The position numbers and the translations under genes are program-made. This document shows, piece by piece, positions 59,707-64,000 of a stretch of 64,000 bases of DNA. Position 1 is the stretch's first letter; each line of letters begins with the position of its first letter. The DNA lies in NCBI GenBank assembly GCA_026214975.1, contig CM047806.1:1676501-1740500 (forward strand), read 5' to 3'. The DNA is from Gentiana macrophylla (Eukaryota > Streptophyta > Magnoliopsida > Gentianales > Gentianaceae). The notes beneath the pieces were generated by a model. It worked only from the letters and a program-made list of their open reading frames with translations, made no database searches and was not told the origin of the DNA.

Positions 59707-60752
59707 TCAAAGAACCTGTACTCTCTGCTCCATTGGTTGAGGATTGAATATAGCCCCATTATCCACTTGGAATCCTTCAGCATGACCAATCTTGGTTAGG
59801 ATAATGGCAGTTTTGGATAAAGTACCCTCAGTGTCAAATCCATCTTGATATTGATAGGAGTCCTCTGAACTAGCACTTGGCTCAATATAATCAGTAACCT
59901 TCTCTTCATCCAAATCAGCACTCTGTTGAGTTTCAGTTTGTGCAGTAGGCTCTACAACATGGAATGTATATGATTCATCAGCTAGCCTACTAGCACTTAA
60001 ATTGACTCCATCATTGATCAATGCCTCCAGATCATCCATGGTGAGATCCTGCAGATCCTCATCCATCTCTACAGTCTCTGCCGGCCCTCGGCCAGACTTA
60101 CCAAATATCGATGGATCACAGTATGCAGTGGTTCTTTCATCATTGCAGTCCCACTGGTTCCTCCTGGTCCAGAGGGAAAATCACCTCTAGAATCTGATGA
60201 TGAGGATGAATCATCATTGTCATCTCTTGGATCCCTAAACTTGATACCCTCCTATTTCTGTTGTTCATCAAATAAATCCATCAATCTGGATTGCAGCAAA
60301 GTGGTATCAACTAGGTCCAACAAATTCTCTACTCCCAACTTGTCAAAAGCCCATTCTTCAAAGTCTGTCATAGGTTCAGCAGCTGGCTTTTGCCTCTTGT
60401 AGAAACCAAACTTCCATTGGAAATAGTCAGCAACCAGCAGGAGTTTTGGATCAACATACCCCTCCTTCCTCTTATTTTCATGTTTTTCATAAGGCAGGAA
60501 TGATCCTCTGGGAGCTGTTGCCTTACCTTGCTGACCTCCAAAGGTCTCAACAAGTAAGTTCAAAGTTTCTTCTACAGATGCTTCAAGGTCAGTAGGTTGT
60601 TGAGGTTGTATATTGGTACCTACTACTTCCATCTGTACAACACTTGGTTCCCCCTGACTTACATGCTCATCAGCAGGGTTAGCAGCAGACTCCTCATCCC
60701 CCTGAGTTCTTGCAACACTTGCAGGGTCTTCAACCAATTCTTCAACTACCAC
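59707..60752 (-). pseudogene. Extra ORF of the SIRE-like element, middle segments
   Basis: Two open stretches, 60252-60752 and 59707-60066, lie in different frames, with a broken join between. The first ends in NLLDLVDTTLLQSRLMDLFD. The second starts at an ATG (60064-60066), MDEDLQDLTMDDLEALINDG, and is acidic. Composition is low in hydrophobic segments, and no membrane helix or named domain is seen. Confidence 0.45.
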
Positions 60753-60961
60753 AGCAGGTTCAGGTTCAGTGGTTTGCTGTGGGTCTTCTACAAGTTGCTC
60801 AACAACAACTTGTGCAGCATCATTAGATTCAGCAGCCTTAGTAGGTGGGGGTTCAACAACATCAACAAAGAGTTCGAGACTCAGAGTCTGTCAGTGACTC
60901 TCCAAAGAGTTGCTCAACAACAACCTCTACATCCTCATTAGGCTTGATAACCCACAATGGC

Positions 60962-62179
60962 TCAAAGATCAATAGCCTCTCCTTCTTCTTCTACGCTTTC
61001 TTCTTCTGCTTGTGCCCTTTGAGCCTCTAAGATTTTCAATTGTTTTCCTTTCCATGTTTCTTTTTCTCGAGTGATCTCTTTCCTTCTCTTGGAAAGTGGC
61101 TCATCTTCTTTCTCAATCACAGTAGACTTCCTCTTTCTACTGGCTTCCTTCTGTTGTTCCCTCAGAATCTCAACAACAGCTTTTCTTGCAAAGAATAAAG
61201 AGGTCGGTAATCTCAATTTCACTGGACCTCACAGACTCAGCAATCAGTCTTTGTTTGCTTCCTTGTTCTTTTAGGTTTTAAAACCTCTGTTATTTTCCTT
61301 GTATCTACAACTTTTTTTTTCTCAGTAGTTTTCTTTGGTGCAGCAGGTTTGACAGATTTCTTAACAGTTTGCTTGACCTGCTCACCACCAGCATCACCAT
61401 CATGTCTATCACTATCATCATCAGTAGCTTCATCAGCAACATCTTCATCATCATCCAGACCAGGAATAGCATAATCAATTTGCTTCTTGTATCTGGACTG
61501 ATTAATCTTCTCAGATTCAATACCAGGAATCTTCAAGTGATTCAGAAGGGTCTGAACCATTAATCCTAAGGGCAAGGCCTTGGATTTCCTTTTCCTTCTC
61601 TTTCTCCTTGGCTACTTTCTTCATGTAATGAATGAAGTATCCACCCAATCAAACTTCATGCTTCGCAAATGATCATCATCGCCTCTATCTTGGGTCCCGA
61701 TAGAGTGTCCATACTTCCAACCACCCAAGTATGTTCTTTGCAATGAGTTTGCTCAAGAGAGTTGTACTCATATCCAATGTGTCTCACATTGATGCCTGAA
61801 TGGATTTGGTGGTTGCATTTGTTTTTATTTTGTCAACAAAATCCATCTTGGATAATCCCATTGCTTGAGATTTCTTGGTGCATCTACCACTTCTTCAAAA
61901 CCAAAAACTTCCCTCAAGAGACTAGGGAAACTTCAATCTCCTCGGCATTCACAGTTGTTTTGAATGCTTCACTTCCTTCTTCCACAACCATGTTTTTCCA
62001 AAAATCAATAACATTTGTGTATGAGATTGTTTCCATCTTATATTGAGTATGTTTTCCAAACCTGCAAACCTCCTTATTCTTCGACCAATGTTGATGGCCA
62101 AATCTGTTTTGTTTGCATCAACAACGAAGCCTCTAACACTTTGGCTTGATTCAATCTGGACATCAATCTTTTCCGCCAT
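60962..62179 (-). pseudogene. Extra ORF of the SIRE-like element, N-terminal segments
   Basis: The ATG at 62177-62179 begins MAEKIDVQIESSQSVRGFVV. The frame shifts several times, but recognisable pieces continue: IDFWKNMVVEEGSEAFKTT and VFGFEEVVDAPRNLKQW, then LGLMVQTLLNHLKIPG and an acidic LDDDEDVADEATDDDSDRHD, then a Lys-rich, nuclear-signal-like segment. A second piece (60962-61222) is highly charged (KRRKEITREKETWKGK). The pattern resembles plant retroelement-associated proteins often annotated as putative transposon protein, an assignment I cannot verify here. Confidence 0.45.
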
Positions 62180-62840
62180 TGTTAAGAGAAATAAAAGATG
62201 AAGAAGATAGATTGTAAATCTGTGTTCACACAGTGTAAAAATAGAGATATGAATCTGAGATTTTGCAAGTAGAGAAGATCTGCTGTGTGTAGGTCTGTAT
62301 AAATAGACAGACGGTAGTTGTAACTGTCAGTGCACGTACATTGATGTTAACCACGATTAATCTGAGTAAATGCGGTCTTGACACGTGGACCATAACTCCT
62401 CCATAACGTTTTGTAACCGTTAGATCGTGTTAACTATGGTAATAAGGGATATGATAAATATCCCGCCAAACTGCTTTTTGACTTAAATAAAGTTTGACCG
62501 TAACGCGTTCCATTCAAAGAGGTTGTCCTCGGCGAGGTTGGCTCGGCGATCTGGCGATAAAGGTGCTTCAATGACCTGTTGACAAAGTGACTCTCTTGAT
62601 CCTTGATTTCTTCTTGTTTTGTTTAATTGATAATACAAGATGAAGTTTAATACCAATGATCGATCCATCAAGTGAGCTCACCCAACATGACAAAGACCAA
62701 TCCCCTTGGCAACCTCATTTGCTCAATTGTCCAAATATAAGTACATGGAATTGTTGATATCAATGACTAAACTGCTAAGTGAGCTCACCCAACATAGCAA
62801 AGACTAATCCTCTTGGTGAATTCCAGTACTCTGCTGATTA
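62180..62840 (-). other. Spacer between pol and extra ORF, with an imperfect tandem repeat
   Basis: No coding frame is apparent. A roughly 100-bp unit containing TTGGGTGAGCTCACTT and a GATTAGTCTTTG/GATTGGTCTTTG block occurs twice, at about 62670-62720 and 62775-62825 (plus-strand coordinates). Confidence 0.5.
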
Positions 62841-63998
62841 TCAGTCAACTTTGATAATTCTCAATTCATTCCTTAGCTTGGCAAATCTTTCACTATCAAG
62901 TGGTTTAGTGAAAATGTCAGCAAGTTGATCTTCAGTAGGGATGTATAGAACCACCACATCTTTCTTTTCAACATGATCTCTTATAAAATGATGTCTCACA
63001 TCAATATGTTTGGTTCTTGAGTGCAAAACAGGATTTTCAGTGATTGCAATTGCACTTGTGTTGTCACACATGATTGGAATTTCCTTTTCTTCAATTCCAT
63101 AATCCCTTAATTGTTGTCTTAGCCATAGTACTTGTGCACAGCAACTTCCAGCTGCAATGTATTCAGCTTCAGCAGTAGAAGTTGATATTGAATTCTGTTT
63201 CTTGCTGAACCAGGAGACCACTCTATTTCCCATTAACTGACAGGTTCCTGTGGCGCTTTTTCTATCAATCTTGCATCCAGCATAACCAGAATCTGAGTAG
63301 GATATAACTTTGAAACTTCCATCCTTGGAATACCATATCCTTACTCCCAAAATCTCTTTTAGGTATTTGAGAACTCTTTTGACTGCACCTAAATGACTTT
63401 CTTTAAGTTTAGATTGAAATCTTGCACAAACACCTACAACAAAGGATATATCAGGCCTGCTTGCAGTAAGGTACATCAGACTGCCTATCATCCTTCTGTA
63501 TAAAGTCTGATCAACATCTTTGCCTTCTTTATCTTCACTAAATCTGATGTTTGTACTCATTGGAGTTGATATCTTGGTGTTGTTTTCCATACCAAATTTC
63601 TTCAGCAACTATTTGGTGTACTTGGTTTGATGAATGAAGATTCCATCTTTCAACTGTTTGACTTGCAATCCCAAGAAGTAGTTCAATTCTCCCATCATAC
63701 TCATTTGGAATTTACTCTTCATTAGATTTGCAAACTTTTCACAAAGTAAATCATTTTCAGAACCAAATATTATGTCATCCACATAAATCTGTACAAGGCC
63801 AGGTGCGTCTTTGTTCCCTTCACTGATTCTGAAAAGTGTCTTGTCAATGGTGTCTTTTGTAAAACCATTGTCCACCAAGAATTGAGATAGAGTCTCATAC
63901 CATGCTCTTGGTACTTGTTTCAATCCATAAAGTGCTTTGTTGAGTCTATACACTTTATTTTCTTGATCTTTAACTTCAAATCCAGGAGGTTGCTGAAC
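62841..63998 (-). pseudogene. SIRE-like copia reverse transcriptase and RNase H, partial, one in-frame TAG
   Basis: It runs in from the right edge in one frame (QQPPGFEVKDQENKVYRLNK, then ALYGLKQVPRAWYETL). The catalytic pair is in YVDDIIFGSEN (about 63773). The frame is interrupted once by TAG at 63609-63611, between YTK and LLKKFGMEN, and then runs to a TGA ending at 62841. The RNase H part has Asp in SDSGYAG, Glu in STAEAEYIA, Asp in MCDNTSA and the tail HIDVRHHFIRDHVEKK, LADIFTKPL. A single nonsense change in otherwise intact sequence points to a fairly recent copy. Confidence 0.9.
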
Positions 63999-64000
63999 AT

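Larger units (their letters stand above)
56359..64000 (-). mobile_element. SIRE/Maximus-like Ty1/copia element (3' portion)
   Basis: Read on the minus strand from the right edge: reverse transcriptase and RNase H (63998-62841), about 0.7 kb of spacer, a long extra coding region (62179-58228), a polypurine tract (complement of 58065-58085, AAAAAGGGAAAT) and a 1.7-kb LTR (58064-56359). The YVDDIIFGSEN active-site context, the long extra region downstream of pol and the large LTR match the SIRE/Maximus lineage. Its 5' half and other LTR lie outside. It interrupts the gag-like region of the Athila/Tat-like element at GTATC (56354-56358), one side of the expected 5-bp duplication. Confidence 0.85.

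Overview
The window is nuclear DNA from a flowering plant, most likely a eudicot. It is AT-rich, one receptor-kinase gene has 13 exons with canonical GT-AG introns, the protein families are plant ones (Dof zinc finger, KIB-type F-box proteins, GH17 + X8 glucanase, CIPK and LRR receptor-like kinases), and most of the sequence is plant retrotransposons and MITEs. I could not identify the species. There are no operons, CRISPR arrays or convincing RNA genes.

Layout. 1-950: the 3' end of a Ty1/copia element with its LTR. 951-5616: AT-rich DNA with a repeat (R1) that carries a Mutator-like MITE and a 5'-truncated LINE, plus two minisatellite-filled inverted-repeat elements. 5617-6785: a broken F-box gene. 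7247-11815: a decayed copia element with very short TA...TA LTRs. 11915-12442: a Dof zinc finger gene (minus strand). 13452-19069: a younger copia element whose integrase is split by a PIF/Harbinger MITE. 19075-23590: repeats, including a 1.48 kb foldback element. 23910-25313: an intact beta-1,3-glucanase gene. 25288-32081: a tandem segmental duplication of (glucanase 3' end - spacer - F-box gene). Its left F-box copy is broken by two transposons, and its right copy is intact (30882-32081). 32488-39842: a Stowaway MITE with a hAT-like insert, a solo LTR with a 5-bp target duplication, a LINE tail, a hAT-like element with a long (AT)n, and a truncated F-box gene. 42614-46553: an LRR receptor-like pseudokinase gene with one in-frame TGA. 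48657-50050: a CIPK12-type kinase with a one-base frameshift. 51103-52202: a LINE tail and an inverted second copy of R1. 52960-64000: a retrotransposon stack, with a Ty3/gypsy LTR fragment cut by an Athila/Tat-like 5' end, cut in turn by a SIRE/Maximus-like copia element on the minus strand.

The host genes are unrelated singletons apart from the F-box family, which has four copies here (one intact, three broken). The most informative signal is the transposon record: many insertions can be placed to the base by target-site duplications, and several are nested. I see no clearly new multi-gene system. The items most worth checking are the TGA in a frame-neutral exon of the receptor kinase, the single-base break in the CIPK gene, the long hairpin elements, and the large extra ORF region of the SIRE-like element.
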